A stretch of DNA of 64,000 bases from NCBI RefSeq assembly GCF_900007165.1, contig NZ_CYGY02000070.1, forward strand, positions 35,957 through 99,956. The letters are read 5' to 3'. Below, piece by piece: positions 43,216-52,740 of this stretch (within the stretch, counting starts at the first letter, position 1; the number at the start of each line of letters is the position of its first letter). The notes under the pieces are model-generated. The model was not told the origin of the DNA and made no database searches. It was given only the letters and a program-made list of their open reading frames with translations. A program made the position numbers and the translations under genes. This DNA is from Paraburkholderia piptadeniae (lineage in GTDB: Bacteria > Pseudomonadota > Gammaproteobacteria > Burkholderiales > Burkholderiaceae).

Positions 43216-44715
43216 ATGCCCTATCCCGCTGCGAATAGCCTGCGCCGCCAGTTGCTGCGCCGGCTCGCCGCTCCGCTTTCGCTGCTCGCGCTGATGAGCG
43301 GCCTCATCGCATACTGGCTCGCGTGGCAATACACGCAGCACGTCGTCGACCGTTCGCTCGCCGATCTCGCAACGGCCATTTCGAAGCAGATCCAGATCGC
43401 CGGTCCCGAGGCGCCGATCACCGTGCCGCCGCTCGCGCAAGCGATGTTTTCCGATCCCGTCGAACAGCTGGTGTACCGGATCAGCACGGGTGATACCGAA
43501 ATCGCCGGCGACCCGAAGCTGCCGCTGCAAGGCACAAACGTGAGGCGCATGCACTACGCGTACGTGTTCGAAACGCAGCATGAAGGCACGGCTGTGCGCG
43601 TCGCACAGGTGCGGGTCGATCAGCCGACCGGCAATCCCGTCGTCATCGAAGTCGGCCAGCCTGTGCGTCATCGCTTTCGCATCGCCGCCGAGTTTCTGAT
43701 CGCGATCATGATGCCGCTGCTGCTTCTGCTGCTCGCAGGATGGGTGATCGTGTGGCGCGTCGTGAACCAGCAGCTCAATCCCCTCACCGATCTCGCCGAT
43801 TCACTGAACCGGCAGACGCACACGTCGCTCGAACCCGTCGACGAAACCTTCGTCCCCGTCGAAATCCGTCCGCTGACGGGCGCGCTGAATGGCCTGCTCG
43901 ACCGCCTGAAAACCGCGCTCGACGCGCAGCGCAAGTTCATCGCGGATGCCGCACATCAGCTGCGCACGCCGCTCACCGCGATCAAGCTGCACGCGGAGCA
44001 GGCGGCCGTCGCACGCGATCCGCAGCAGACGCTCGCGGCCGTCAGGGAACTGCGCGCGGCCGCCGATCGCGCGGTGCGTCTGTCGAACCAGTTGCTGTCG
44101 CTGGCGCGCGCCGAGCCGGGCGAACAGGCCGCGCGTTTCGTCAATCTCGATGTCGCGTCGCTCGCGTTTGACACGGGCGCCGAATGGGTGCCGCGCGCGC
44201 TCGCCGTGCATGTCGATCTCGGTTTTCAACGGCTCGACGATCCGTCGAACGATCATCCGCTAGTCGCGCGCGGCAATCCCGTTTTACTGCGCGAAGTGAT
44301 CGCGAATCTGCTCGACAACGCGCTGAAGTACGTGCCGCCATCGCGGCTCGATGGCGCGCGCATCACGATGACAGTCTCGCAGACCGTGGTGGACGGCGTC
44401 GCGATGGCGGAAGTCACCGTCGAGGACAACGGCTCCGGCGTACCGCCGAAACAGCAGCCCGATCTCTTCAAGCGCTTTTTCCGCGGCGACGGTCAGGGGC
44501 AGAGTGACGGGAGCGTCGATGGCGGCGCGGGTCTCGGCCTTGCCATCGTGCACGACATCATGATGCTGCATCGTGGCAGCGTGCATTACGAAGATGCGCC
44601 TGAAGGCGGCGCGCGCTTCATCGTGCGCCTTCCCGTCGCGACGGGCGCCGTGCTGGTCGAGCCCGATCCCGTGCGCGACACAAAAAAACCGGCGCATGCG
44701 CCGGTCGATCCGTGA
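43216..44715 (+). CDS. Sensor histidine kinase (TctE-like)
   Basis: 499 aa from ATG 43216; an in-frame ATG at 43168 would add 16 residues. Two membrane spans (about 18-38 and 160-180) enclose a periplasmic sensor region. A HAMP segment is followed by the H-box FIADAAHQLRTPLTAIKLH, N-box NLLDNALKYVP, DNGSGVP and GAGLGLAIV. The last 30 bp contain a terminator for the opposite-strand gene. Pairs with the regulator upstream. Confidence 0.93.
   Translation: MPYPAANSLRRQLLRRLAAPLSLLALMSGLIAYWLAWQYTQHVVDRSLADLATAISKQIQIAGPEAPITVPPLAQAMFSDPVEQLVYRISTGDTEIAGDPKLPLQGTNVRRMHYAYVFETQHEGTAVRVAQVRVDQPTGNPVVIEVGQPVRHRFRIAAEFLIAIMMPLLLLLLAGWVIVWRVVNQQLNPLTDLADSLNRQTHTSLEPVDETFVPVEIRPLTGALNGLLDRLKTALDAQRKFIADAAHQLRTPLTAIKLHAEQAAVARDPQQTLAAVRELRAAADRAVRLSNQLLSLARAEPGEQAARFVNLDVASLAFDTGAEWVPRALAVHVDLGFQRLDDPSNDHPLVARGNPVLLREVIANLLDNALKYVPPSRLDGARITMTVSQTVVDGVAMAEVTVEDNGSGVPPKQQPDLFKRFFRGDGQGQSDGSVDGGAGLGLAIVHDIMMLHRGSVHYEDAPEGGARFIVRLPVATGAVLVEPDPVRDTKKPAHAPVDP
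44682..44705 (-). terminator. Terminator of the SET-domain gene, inside the kinase 3' end
   Basis: On the minus strand ACCGGCGCATGCGCCGGT forms a 9-bp self-complementary stem followed by seven T residues. It lies 67 bp after the SET gene stop and inside the last codons of the sensor kinase on the other strand. Confidence 0.85.
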
Positions 44716-44771
44716 CAACTGTCGGATAGCGGGATCATGAACGCGCTGCCTTCGTCATGGCAGCGCGCCGC

Positions 44772-45254
44772 TCACTTTTTCTTCTTCGACTTCTTCTCGC
44801 TTTTCTTGTCCGGCTCCGCGAGCATCGTGCCCCGACACTTGCGCGCGCCGCAGCGGCACTCGTATTCTTTCTTCAGCTTCTTCGTCTGCCGCGCGTCGAT
44901 CACGAGTCCATAGTCGTAGAACAGTTCTTCGCCGGCTCCGATATCGCGCAATGCGTCGATATACACGTGGCCGTCGATTTCTTCCGCCTCGCAGTTCGGC
45001 GCGCACGAGTGGTTGATCCAGCGAGCGCTATTGCCCTTCACCTTGCCGTCGATCACGTCCCCATTGTCGAGCGCAAAGTAGAACGTGTGATTCGGTTCCT
45101 CCGGATTGTGAGGATGACGCCGCAACGCTTCCTTCCACGAGATCCGTTCGCCCTTGTATTCGATCAGCCGCTCGCCGGCTGCGATCGGTTCGAGTGCAAA
45201 CACGCCTTTGCCGTGCACGCCCGATTGACGCACAGCGATCCTGCGTGAACTCAT
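44772..45254 (-). CDS. SET-domain protein (predicted lysine methyltransferase)
   Basis: 160 aa from ATG 45254. GVHGKGVFALEPIAAGE, the NHSCAPNCE pseudoknot core, GEELFYDYG and a post-SET CRCGARKCRG with three zinc-binding Cys match eukaryotic-type SET methyltransferases. The chain ends in a Lys-rich tail (EKKSKKKK). Target proteins are unknown. Family members also occur in other Burkholderia and Chlamydia. Confidence 0.9.
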   Translation of the reverse strand: MSSRRIAVRQSGVHGKGVFALEPIAAGERLIEYKGERISWKEALRRHPHNPEEPNHTFYFALDNGDVIDGKVKGNSARWINHSCAPNCEAEEIDGHVYIDALRDIGAGEELFYDYGLVIDARQTKKLKKEYECRCGARKCRGTMLAEPDKKSEKKSKKKK

Positions 45255-45356
45255 TGAATCAATCCTTTGTAGAACGTTGGGTGAACAAGCTCTTGTTCGG
45301 CGATGCCGCCGTGTGCGCCGCATGCGTCACGCTGGTTTTCTGACGCGGATAGCAAA

Positions 45357-45379
45357 CGCGGCGCCGTGCTGGCGCCGCG
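45357..45379. repeat. GC-rich inverted repeat after the old yellow enzyme gene
   Basis: CGCGGCGCC, loop GTGCT, GGCGCCGCG. It lies 128 bp after the stop of the gene ending at 45507. The T run on the minus strand is only three bases, so a terminator is possible but weak. Confidence 0.4.
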
Positions 45380-45506
45380 TCGACATGTGATGCACGAAGC
45401 GTCACAACCGAAATCGTACACGGATGATACGGCTTCGTTCAACCGTCAAACGTGACCATCTGCAATTGCAGTGAACGGTTCACGGCAAATCGGGAAAGCA
45501 GACATG

Positions 45507-46619
45507 TCAGCGCTGGCCGAACGAGATGTCGCCGAACAGCGTCTTTTGATCGCGCGGTTGCGAGCGCCAGTATTGCGGCGGGGCACTGACGCTCGCGCCG
45601 AGCTTCGCGGCCGCGTGCCACGGCCAGCGCGGATCGTAGAGCATCGCGCGCGCCATCGCGACGAGATCCGCGTCGCCTTCTTCGATGAGGCCGTTGGCGT
45701 ACTCGGGGTCCGTGATGAGGCCGACGGCGATCGTCGTCATGCCCGTCGCCGCCCTCACCGCTTTCGCGAACGGCGCCTGATAACCGGGCTCGAGCGGAAT
45801 CTTCTGCAACGGCGAAACGCCACCCGACGACACGTCGATCCAGTCGCAACCGCGCTTCTTCAACTCTTGCGCAAACGCGATCGTGTCTTCGATCGTGATG
45901 CCGCCGTCGACCCAATCGATGGCCGACACGCGCACGCCTACGGGCTTGTCAGCCGGAAACGCGGCACGCACGATGTCGAAGATTTCGAGCGGAAAACGCA
46001 TGCGGTTTTCGCGCGAGCCGCCATATTCGTCGCTGCGCTGGTTGGCCAGCGGCGACAGGAACTGATGCAGCAGATAGCCGTGCGCGGCGTGCACTTCGAG
46101 CGCATCGATGCCGAGACGCGCGGCACGGCGCGCCGTCGCTGCGAACGCTTCGCGGATGCGATTGAGGCCTGGAATGTCGAGTGCAAGCGGCGGCTCTTCG
46201 CCTGCCTTGTGCGGCAGCGCCGATGGCGCGTGCGGCAGCCAGCCTACTTCGGCGACGGGAATCAGTTGCCCGCCTTCCCACGGCACGTGGCTCGATGCCT
46301 TGCGGCCCGCATGCGACAGCTGCATCGCGACGTGCACCTTCGAATGCTTGCGAATCGCGGCGAGCACAGGCTTCAGCGCTTCTTCCGTCACGTCGTCCCA
46401 CAGGCCGAGATCGGCGGGCGTAATGCGGCCATCGGGCTCGACGGCCGTCGCTTCGATGCACAGCATGCCCGCACCCGACAGCGCGAGATGACCGAGATGA
46501 ATCATGTGCCACGCCGTCGCTTCGCCGCGTTCTGCGGAGTACTGACACATGGGTGACACGACGATGCGGTTTGGCAGCGTCACGCTACGCAGCGTGAGCG
46601 GGGTGAAGAGAGTGCTCAT
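45507..46619 (-). CDS. Old yellow enzyme-family NADH:flavin oxidoreductase (YqjM-like)
   Basis: 370 aa. The FMN barrel shows STLFTPLTLRSVTLPNRIVVSPMCQY at the start, VAMQLSHAGRKAS, EVHAAHGYLLHQFLSPLANQR and VGLITDPEYANGLI. The Cys in PMCQY is the flavin-tuning residue of the YqjM subgroup. It reduces activated C=C bonds. The start is ATG 46619. Confidence 0.94.
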   Translation of the reverse strand: MSTLFTPLTLRSVTLPNRIVVSPMCQYSAERGEATAWHMIHLGHLALSGAGMLCIEATAVEPDGRITPADLGLWDDVTEEALKPVLAAIRKHSKVHVAMQLSHAGRKASSHVPWEGGQLIPVAEVGWLPHAPSALPHKAGEEPPLALDIPGLNRIREAFAATARRAARLGIDALEVHAAHGYLLHQFLSPLANQRSDEYGGSRENRMRFPLEIFDIVRAAFPADKPVGVRVSAIDWVDGGITIEDTIAFAQELKKRGCDWIDVSSGGVSPLQKIPLEPGYQAPFAKAVRAATGMTTIAVGLITDPEYANGLIEEGDADLVAMARAMLYDPRWPWHAAAKLGASVSAPPQYWRSQPRDQKTLFGDISFGQR

Positions 46620-46747
46620 GGCCTGGGGGTGCCCGTTCAAACTCAAGAGCGGTCGAGGATAGCACCCGGTCTGATTTGCTGCACGCGGTCGCCCGCTTCG
46701 CAGCCCTCACGTCAGACCCGCGCGGCGAATGAAATGAATCAGCGGAA

Positions 46748-47512
46748 TCAACGTTGAGCGACGGGCGTGTCGAGGCGCTTCGTCCACGATTCGACCTGGC
46801 CGCTTTCGATGCGCCTGATCGCGATTTTCCGCCACGAAGCCGTGAGCGTATCGAGCTTCGCCATGCCTTCGAGCGCGTGGAGATCATCGCGATCGACGTA
46901 CAGCACGCGCAACAGACGCTCGACGGTCCACTCGGCATGAGGACGCGCAAGCCGTTCGATCGTATCGCCCGCGCCGATCTCACCCGCTTCGAGCACGCGG
47001 TAATACCAGCCGGTGCGGCGCGTGTCCTGAACTGCGCGCGACATGTCGGCGCGGCCGAAACGCAGGTTCAGCTTCCAGCACGGCTGTCGGGGCTGAGACA
47101 CCTGCACGATCGCGCCGCCGATCCGGTATACGTCGCCGACGCAGACGTTCGTTTCCGTCATGCCCGACGTGCTGATGTTCTCGCCGAACGCGCCAAGGCC
47201 ATCGAGCCGCGCGAGACCGAATTCGCCGGCCTGCCATTGCGCGCGCCACGCCGCGTAGTGATCGAACGCATAGTGAAGCAGTGCCTGTTCGGGGCCGCCG
47301 TAATGCTTGAGTTCGGCTTGCTGATCGCCTTCGAGTCCCGTTTCGCCGAGCCACACGCGCCCCTCGACGGGCGTCTTGCCGATTGCGCTCGTCTTGCCAT
47401 GCTCGCCGAGTGGCGCAATCTTGCCGGTCAGCACGGCATCGACGGTAAAAACGCGGTTATCCACGCGGTCTATCGAAAGATTCAGGACTTCGTTGCGAGC
47501 TGATCGAGCCAT
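46748..47512 (-). CDS. MOSC-domain protein (YiiM-like)
   Basis: 254 aa. GDQQAELKHYGGPEQALLHYAFDHY, GAFGENISTSGMTE and the cysteine-containing SQPRQPCWKLNLRFG are diagnostic for the MOSC fold that handles molybdenum-bound sulfur. The E. coli relative YiiM detoxifies N-hydroxylated bases. The ATG at 47512 lies within the end of the amidotransferase gene, overlapping by 31 bp, so they may be coupled. Confidence 0.87.
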   Translation of the reverse strand: MARSARNEVLNLSIDRVDNRVFTVDAVLTGKIAPLGEHGKTSAIGKTPVEGRVWLGETGLEGDQQAELKHYGGPEQALLHYAFDHYAAWRAQWQAGEFGLARLDGLGAFGENISTSGMTETNVCVGDVYRIGGAIVQVSQPRQPCWKLNLRFGRADMSRAVQDTRRTGWYYRVLEAGEIGAGDTIERLARPHAEWTVERLLRVLYVDRDDLHALEGMAKLDTLTASWRKIAIRRIESGQVESWTKRLDTPVAQR

Positions 47513-48195
47513 TCACCGAACATCGTGCAGGCTGCGGCTTCCAGCTTCGGGCCGTGCGTCGCCGTATCGGCACGCAGCTTGCGCACGTCGAGGCCATGAC
47601 CTGCGATTTCGCCGGCATTGCCGATCAGCCATGGCTCGAATCGGTCGGTGCGGATTTCCGGATGACATTGCAGGCCAAGGACGTGCTTGCCCCATGAGAA
47701 CGCCTGGTTCTGACAGGCGGGCGTCGATGCAAGATGCACCGCGCCTTGCGGAAGATCGAATGTATCGCCATGCCAATGAAGCATCGACGTGTGCGCTCCG
47801 TCGAGATGGCGCAGCGGCGAACGCTTGCCCGCGTCGGTGAGCGTCAGCGGCGTCCAGCCGATTTCGATGTTGCCCGACGGATAGACGCGCGAGCCCAGCA
47901 CGCGCGCGATCAGTTGCGCGCCGAGACAGATGCCGAGTGTCGGCAAGCCCGCTGCGACGCGCTTTTCAATCATCGCGACGAGCGGCCCGAGGGTCGGGTA
48001 ACGGTCGTCGTCGTACGCGCTGATCGGGCCGCCGAGAATCACCATGAGCGACGGCCTTACCGGGTCCGGCGCCTCGATGCGCGCAAAGCCGACGTCGAGA
48101 TAACGGACGAGCCGCCCCCGGTCGCCGAGCACCCGTTCGAGACTGCCCAGATCCTCGAAGTGCACGTGGCGTATGGCCAGAACTTCGTGATTCAT
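47482..48195 (-). CDS. Class I glutamine amidotransferase (GuaA-like domain protein)
   Basis: 237 aa. The nucleophile Cys is in LGICLGAQLIA and the His/Glu in LGLQCHPEIR. The chain lacks the synthetase half of GuaA, so it is a stand-alone GATase1 protein whose partner or substrate is unclear; gamma-glutamyl hydrolase-type activity is one option. The start is ATG 48195 and the 3' end overlaps the MOSC gene. Confidence 0.88.
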   Translation of the reverse strand: MNHEVLAIRHVHFEDLGSLERVLGDRGRLVRYLDVGFARIEAPDPVRPSLMVILGGPISAYDDDRYPTLGPLVAMIEKRVAAGLPTLGICLGAQLIARVLGSRVYPSGNIEIGWTPLTLTDAGKRSPLRHLDGAHTSMLHWHGDTFDLPQGAVHLASTPACQNQAFSWGKHVLGLQCHPEIRTDRFEPWLIGNAGEIAGHGLDVRKLRADTATHGPKLEAAACTMFGEWLDQLATKS

Positions 48196-48328
48196 CGGCA
48201 AATCCCACCGTCAGGTTGACTAAACACGCCGAACGACGCGTCGGAAGACACGCCGCCTGCCGATGCACAGGCGACGCGCGCTCAGCCGGCGCCGATCGAT
48301 CGGCGGCCGGCTTCGCAGTTTAGCCGAC

Positions 48329-48973
48329 TCAGGCTTGCTGCGCGAAGATCTTCCAGGTCTTTTTCTGCGTGGCGGCGTCGGCCGTTTCGTGCACCGAGCA
48401 GTCCAGACGCAGATCGGTGTCCGCCATCGACAGCTCGAGCAGCATGCAGCGATGCGCCGTTTTCTTCGGGTTCTTGCTCGCGTCGAAGTGCGTGCAGGTC
48501 ACGCACATCCGGTGCGGCGGAATATGGCCTTGCACTTCCAGCTGGCGCACGGTCTTCAGCAGCGTGCGATAGAACGTCGATTGTTCTTCGTCGCGCAGCG
48601 TGCCGACCGCCTTCGCGAGAAAGTCCGGCCATTGCGCGGCGCGCTTGGCCGCGGTGCGGCCGCGTGCCGTCAGACGCACGGCGAGCGCGCGTCCGTCGTC
48701 GAGGGCGCGGCGCTTTTCCACCAGGCCCTTGCTTTCCAGCGTGCTCACCGCATCGCTCGTGGTCGCGGCCGTCAGCGCGGTTTCGCGCGCGATTTCGCCG
48801 AGACGCATCGGCCCCTTGCGCTGCATCAGCAGCACGAGGATCTCGCCTTGAGTCGGCGTCAAGCCCGCGCCTTCCGCCCACTCCCATGCCTGGCTCCGCA
48901 TAGCCGTGCTGAGTCGCAACAGGCTGTGGGTCACCCGCCCGGTTGCCTGCTCTCCGTATACGCCTTCGCTCAT
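48329..48973 (-). CDS. MarR-family regulator with C-terminal cysteine cluster
   Basis: 214 aa, longer than typical MarR (about 140-160 aa). The winged helix is at about 30-110 (GEILVLLMQRKGPMRLGEIARETALTAATTSDAVSTLE). The C-terminal part has MCVTCTHFDASKNPKKTAHRCM and LDCSVHE, giving four Cys plus two His in a pattern that could bind zinc or an iron-sulfur centre. The start is ATG 48973. It is followed by a strong GC-rich hairpin without a T run at 48284-48312. It may control genes in the neighbourhood. Confidence 0.88.
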   Translation of the reverse strand: MSEGVYGEQATGRVTHSLLRLSTAMRSQAWEWAEGAGLTPTQGEILVLLMQRKGPMRLGEIARETALTAATTSDAVSTLESKGLVEKRRALDDGRALAVRLTARGRTAAKRAAQWPDFLAKAVGTLRDEEQSTFYRTLLKTVRQLEVQGHIPPHRMCVTCTHFDASKNPKKTAHRCMLLELSMADTDLRLDCSVHETADAATQKKTWKIFAQQA

Positions 48974-49253
48974 AGTCTTTCGTTCGTTTGTTGACTGCAT
49001 GCCGTTGCACGTCGACATCCGATATGCGATGTCGGCGCGCCGACAGTCTGTTGGGGACGACGATTCGCCGGTCAATCCGGCTCGCCAATATCTACTATCT
49101 CAAAAAATATCTGTGATGCAGGCCTGTTCGGCCGCTTGCACAGGTGCTGCTAACGCTCTGTGTTCCGTTTGCGACTGTTTCGCTTTCCTGCCCGAAGACA
49201 GGCCGCAACGACGAAAAACGACATTCTATTCGAGAGCGGCGAATCGTACAGCT

Positions 49254-49500
49254 AAGTTATCCCATGCAATCTGTGGATAACCCCGGGATAAGACCGGGAC
49301 GACTTGTGCGCCGATTCTTGATAACACGAAGGGCGATGAACTTCCGGCAAATCGTTGTCCCAGGTTCCCGGTCGCGATGCACGACCGATCCGCGCGGTTA
49401 TCGTTTACACAGCCCGTTGAGTTTTCAGGAAATTATTCGGTTGTCCACAGGCAAACGCAATGCTTGTTAATACTACTACGCTTGTATACGTAAACATTGA
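49254..49500 (+). other. Left DnaA-box/DnaA-trio module (putative half of oriC)
   Basis: Within the 672-bp gap between the MarR and YbdK genes. In order: AAGTTATCC-N7-TCTGTGGATAACC (49254-49282, containing the perfect box TGTGGATAA at 49272-49280), TTGTCCACA at 49441-49449, CTTGTTAA at 49463-49470, then TACTACTACG at 49471-49480, a DnaA-trio in the orientation expected after a box, and AT-rich GTATACGTAAAC beyond. The same arrangement occurs inverted at 52.76-53.02 kb. Confidence 0.65.
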
Positions 49501-49536
49501 AAATACCTGAAAGCACCCGCCACCGGCACTCGACAA

Positions 49537-49564
49537 ACAAAAAACCCGCAAAAAAGCGGGTTTC
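49537..49564 (-). terminator. Terminator of the YbdK-type ligase gene
   Basis: On the minus strand AACCCGC, loop TTTTTT, GCGGGTT, then a T run. It is about 80 bp after the stop at 49646. Confidence 0.88.
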
Positions 49565-49645
49565 GTCGGCGCGATGCCCCTTTCGCCTATTTGTCGCGCA
49601 CCTGCAGCGCCGGAAGTGCATACCGCATCGAATGGTCCGCCTGGC

Positions 49646-50761
49646 TCACGCGCGCCATTGCAAACACTGCTGCCGCACGGCCTCATGCAGCGATTTTTCC
49701 TGCTTGACGATGTCGCGCAGCCACGTCGCATCGTTCATCTGACCGCGCGCGATCGCGCCGATTTCCTCGAGCGCGTTGCCCGAAGCCAGCGCATCCGCGT
49801 GAGGCGCGATGCGTTCGAGCGTGTGGATGATGTCTTCGGAAATCGTGCGGCGTTCGCCCGTCTGCGGATCGATGCATGTGCCGGCAAGGCCGAACCGGCA
49901 GGCCTCGAAGCGGTTGAACGTGTAGACGAGGTAGTCGTCTTCCTTTGGCATCAAGGGCTTGTCGAGCAGCAGATGCCGCGCGAGCGTCTGGATGTAGCAC
50001 GCGATGGCGGCCGCGCGATCCACCGAAAGCGGCGTGTCCATCACTCGCACTTCGATCGTGCCGAAGCCGGGCTTTGGCCGGATGTCCCAGTAAAAGTCCT
50101 TCATGCTGTTGACGACGCCCGTATGGACCATCTTCGAAAAGTATTCCTTGAAGCCTTCCCACGTGAGGACGAAAGGCGCGCGGCCCGACAGCGGAAACGC
50201 GAAGACGGAATTCAGGCGTGCCGAGTGAAAGCCCGTATCGACGCCCTGCACGAACGGCGACGACGCCGACAGCGCGATGAAGTGCGGGATATAGCGCGAC
50301 ATCGAGTGCAGCAGGAACAGCGCGCTATCCGCATCCGGACAGCCGATGTGCACGTGCTGGCCGAACACCGTGAACTGTTTCGCCAGATAACCGTAGAGTT
50401 CCGAAAGGTATTGAAAGCGCGGCGTATCGACGATCTGCCGCTCGCTCCATTGCTGGAACGCGTGCGTGCCGCCGCCGCACAGGCCGACATTCAGGCGGTC
50501 GGCCGCGGCGACTAGCACGTCGCGAATCGCTCTCAAATCGGCGACGGCCTGTTCGTGCGTCGTGCAGATGCCCGTCGACAGCTCGATCATGCTTTCGGTG
50601 ATTTCCGGCGTGATGCTGCCGGGAATCTTTTCGTCCTTGATGAGCCGCATGAGATCCGTGCCCGCTTTGGTCAGATCATAGTCGTGCGTGTTGACGACCT
50701 GCATCTCGAGTTCGACACCGAACGTGAACGGTTTCGAATCGACGAAGGCTTCGAGTGACAT
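49646..50761 (-). CDS. YbdK-family carboxylate-amine ligase (glutamate-cysteine ligase type 2)
   Basis: 371 aa. PFTFGVELEMQVVN at the N-terminus, ITPEITESMIELSTGI, FGQHVHIGCPD, and GTIEVRVMDTPLSVD are the conserved blocks of the YbdK group, which joins glutamate to cysteine weakly. The start is ATG 50761. It lies between the two origin-like modules, with the antiporter gene upstream on the same strand. Confidence 0.92.
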   Translation of the reverse strand: MSLEAFVDSKPFTFGVELEMQVVNTHDYDLTKAGTDLMRLIKDEKIPGSITPEITESMIELSTGICTTHEQAVADLRAIRDVLVAAADRLNVGLCGGGTHAFQQWSERQIVDTPRFQYLSELYGYLAKQFTVFGQHVHIGCPDADSALFLLHSMSRYIPHFIALSASSPFVQGVDTGFHSARLNSVFAFPLSGRAPFVLTWEGFKEYFSKMVHTGVVNSMKDFYWDIRPKPGFGTIEVRVMDTPLSVDRAAAIACYIQTLARHLLLDKPLMPKEDDYLVYTFNRFEACRFGLAGTCIDPQTGERRTISEDIIHTLERIAPHADALASGNALEEIGAIARGQMNDATWLRDIVKQEKSLHEAVRQQCLQWRA

Positions 50762-50931
50762 GGCGTTTCCTGATTCTTGTCGGCCGGACGGCGAACGATG
50801 TCGAACGCGCCCGGCCGGATTGACTGTCGGATGCGGCGGCTAGGCGCGGAAGGCGCGCGAAAAATTTGCCGCGCTTTTTGCAGCCCTTCTTGCTGCGCTC
50901 ATTTGCCGTGCTCACCCGCGCTGATGCGTAT

Positions 50932-52134
50932 TCACTCGCGCCGCTCGCCGACGAGCGCGAGCGAGCGGTACACGAGCCAGGGCCCGACGAGCTGCAATAC
51001 GACGATCGTGCACATGACGATCGCGCGCAGCGTCGGGTCGAAATTCGGATAAAGCTGGTAGGTGTCGTCGACGAGCAGATACGCGAGCGCGGACATCGGC
51101 GACAGCGACAGGCCGAGCGCCATGCCCTGCTTCATGTTCAGACCGCTCGGCCTGGCGAACGCGAGCACGCCGACCAGCTTCGCGATCAGGCGCGCGACGA
51201 TCAGTCCGACGGCCGCGATACCGCCTATCAAGATGTCCTTCCATTCGAAGGTCGTCAAGGTGAGCACGAACAGAATCACCGTCAACAGCCAGCCGGCCGT
51301 GCCGAAATGCTGCGGCCAAAGCTGCGGACGCGCTTCCAGATTCTTCACGATGATGCCGGCGGCGAGCAGGCTGAGTATCGTCGACAGCTTGAAGACATGC
51401 GCAACCGCGATTGCCAGCAGCACGAGACCGAACAGCGCGACGAACGAGTGCTCGTCCTGAAGATTCACACGCTTGTAAAAGAACGTGATGGTCCGCGCGA
51501 CCAGGTACGCGAGGATCAGCGAACCGATCAGCAGATAAAGCGGCTGAAGAATCGTCGCGAGCAGATTGCCGTAGGCCTCCTGATGCAGCCAGCCTGACGC
51601 GAGCTTTTCGACGATCACGGCATACATGCTGTTCAGCGCGGTGAGCGTCATCAGACGCTGCGTGACCTGGCCTTCCGCGCGCAACTCAGTTTTCAGCTGG
51701 ATCACCATTGCGGGCGACGTCGCCATTGCGATCGATGCGAGCACGAGCGCCGTCACCGTCGGCACTTTCAGGAACAACAGCACGAGCAGCACGAGCACGA
51801 ACGTGAGCGTCGATTCGGCGACGCTCGACACGATGAGCCATGTATTGCGGCGAATCCAGCGCAAGTCCAGCCGGCTGCCGAGTTCGAACAGCAGAAGGCC
51901 GAGCGCGACATCGAGCAACGGCCGCGCGGCCGACAACGACTCCGGGTCGATCACGCCGGACCCGGCCGCGCCCGCGATCAGTCCGATCACGGCATAGCCG
52001 GAAACGCGCGGCAGATGCCACGCGCGGTAGCACAACTCGCCGACGAGCCCCGCGGCGAGCAATGCGAGGCCGGCCCAGAAAATGGCGTCGGGCGTGAGCG
52101 GCCAGGCTGGAAAGAATGAAAACGCCGACTTCAT
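50932..52134 (-). CDS. CPA2-family cation:proton antiporter (KefB-like membrane domain)
   Basis: 400 aa with about twelve hydrophobic segments, covering the Na+/H+ exchanger domain only. GELCYRAWHLPRVSGYAVIGLIAGAAG and ATSPAMVIQLKTEL, the likely transport core, are visible. No C-terminal TrkA-N domain is present, so it is not a full KefB. The start is ATG 52134 with GGAGAAGCCACCACA upstream. The YbdK gene follows 170 bp downstream. Confidence 0.9.
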   Translation of the reverse strand: MKSAFSFFPAWPLTPDAIFWAGLALLAAGLVGELCYRAWHLPRVSGYAVIGLIAGAAGSGVIDPESLSAARPLLDVALGLLLFELGSRLDLRWIRRNTWLIVSSVAESTLTFVLVLLVLLFLKVPTVTALVLASIAMATSPAMVIQLKTELRAEGQVTQRLMTLTALNSMYAVIVEKLASGWLHQEAYGNLLATILQPLYLLIGSLILAYLVARTITFFYKRVNLQDEHSFVALFGLVLLAIAVAHVFKLSTILSLLAAGIIVKNLEARPQLWPQHFGTAGWLLTVILFVLTLTTFEWKDILIGGIAAVGLIVARLIAKLVGVLAFARPSGLNMKQGMALGLSLSPMSALAYLLVDDTYQLYPNFDPTLRAIVMCTIVVLQLVGPWLVYRSLALVGERRE

Positions 52135-52740
52135 TGTGGTGGCTTCTCCTTTACGACAACCGTTGGCAACGCGAACGGGCAAACGCCAGCGGCACGCGAG
52201 GCGCAAGCCGTATCCGTTGCCGCGAGCGGTTCGCGTCTGCCGGCGTTGCGAGTTGTCAACGATCGGATGAAAAACTGAAACGAACACGCCGATGCCGCGT
52301 GACTACGGGCGGCCCGACGTGAGTGAAAAGAGCGCCGTCGACTTTTGAATCAGATTCTGGTGGTCCGGCAACCGTTCCATTGGCGCGCCGGTTGCGGAAG
52401 CAAAAACACGACGCGGAAGAACGGCGATTGTGCCATAGCTTTTTTACGATTGACGGAAAAGCGTCGAACGGACAGGCAAAGCGGTAAAAACGTACGCTAA
52501 TTACCTGACAACAGGAAAAACCGACCGGAGATAGCCCAGTGCTTGCGGCTGAATGCCTTGCCGCGACGACTCATAGCAGCGGGTTCGCCTGGAAGATCCT
52601 GCGTTGGATCGTCATTGAGTTCTGCCGTTCAAGAAGCCCACGCCTTTGAGCTTCGCGCACGGAGGTTCGCTCGCGAAGCGAAGCCAGCCGAGCGGACTTT
52701 TGAACAGAAAAGAAACGATGCCGCCGCGCGTCGATTGACC
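52135..52740. other. Non-coding spacer between the antiporter gene and the right origin module
   Basis: About 600 bp with no credible ORF. Locally AT-rich pieces (for example 52441-52520) alternate with GC-rich ones. I can support no motif here. Confidence 0.4.
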
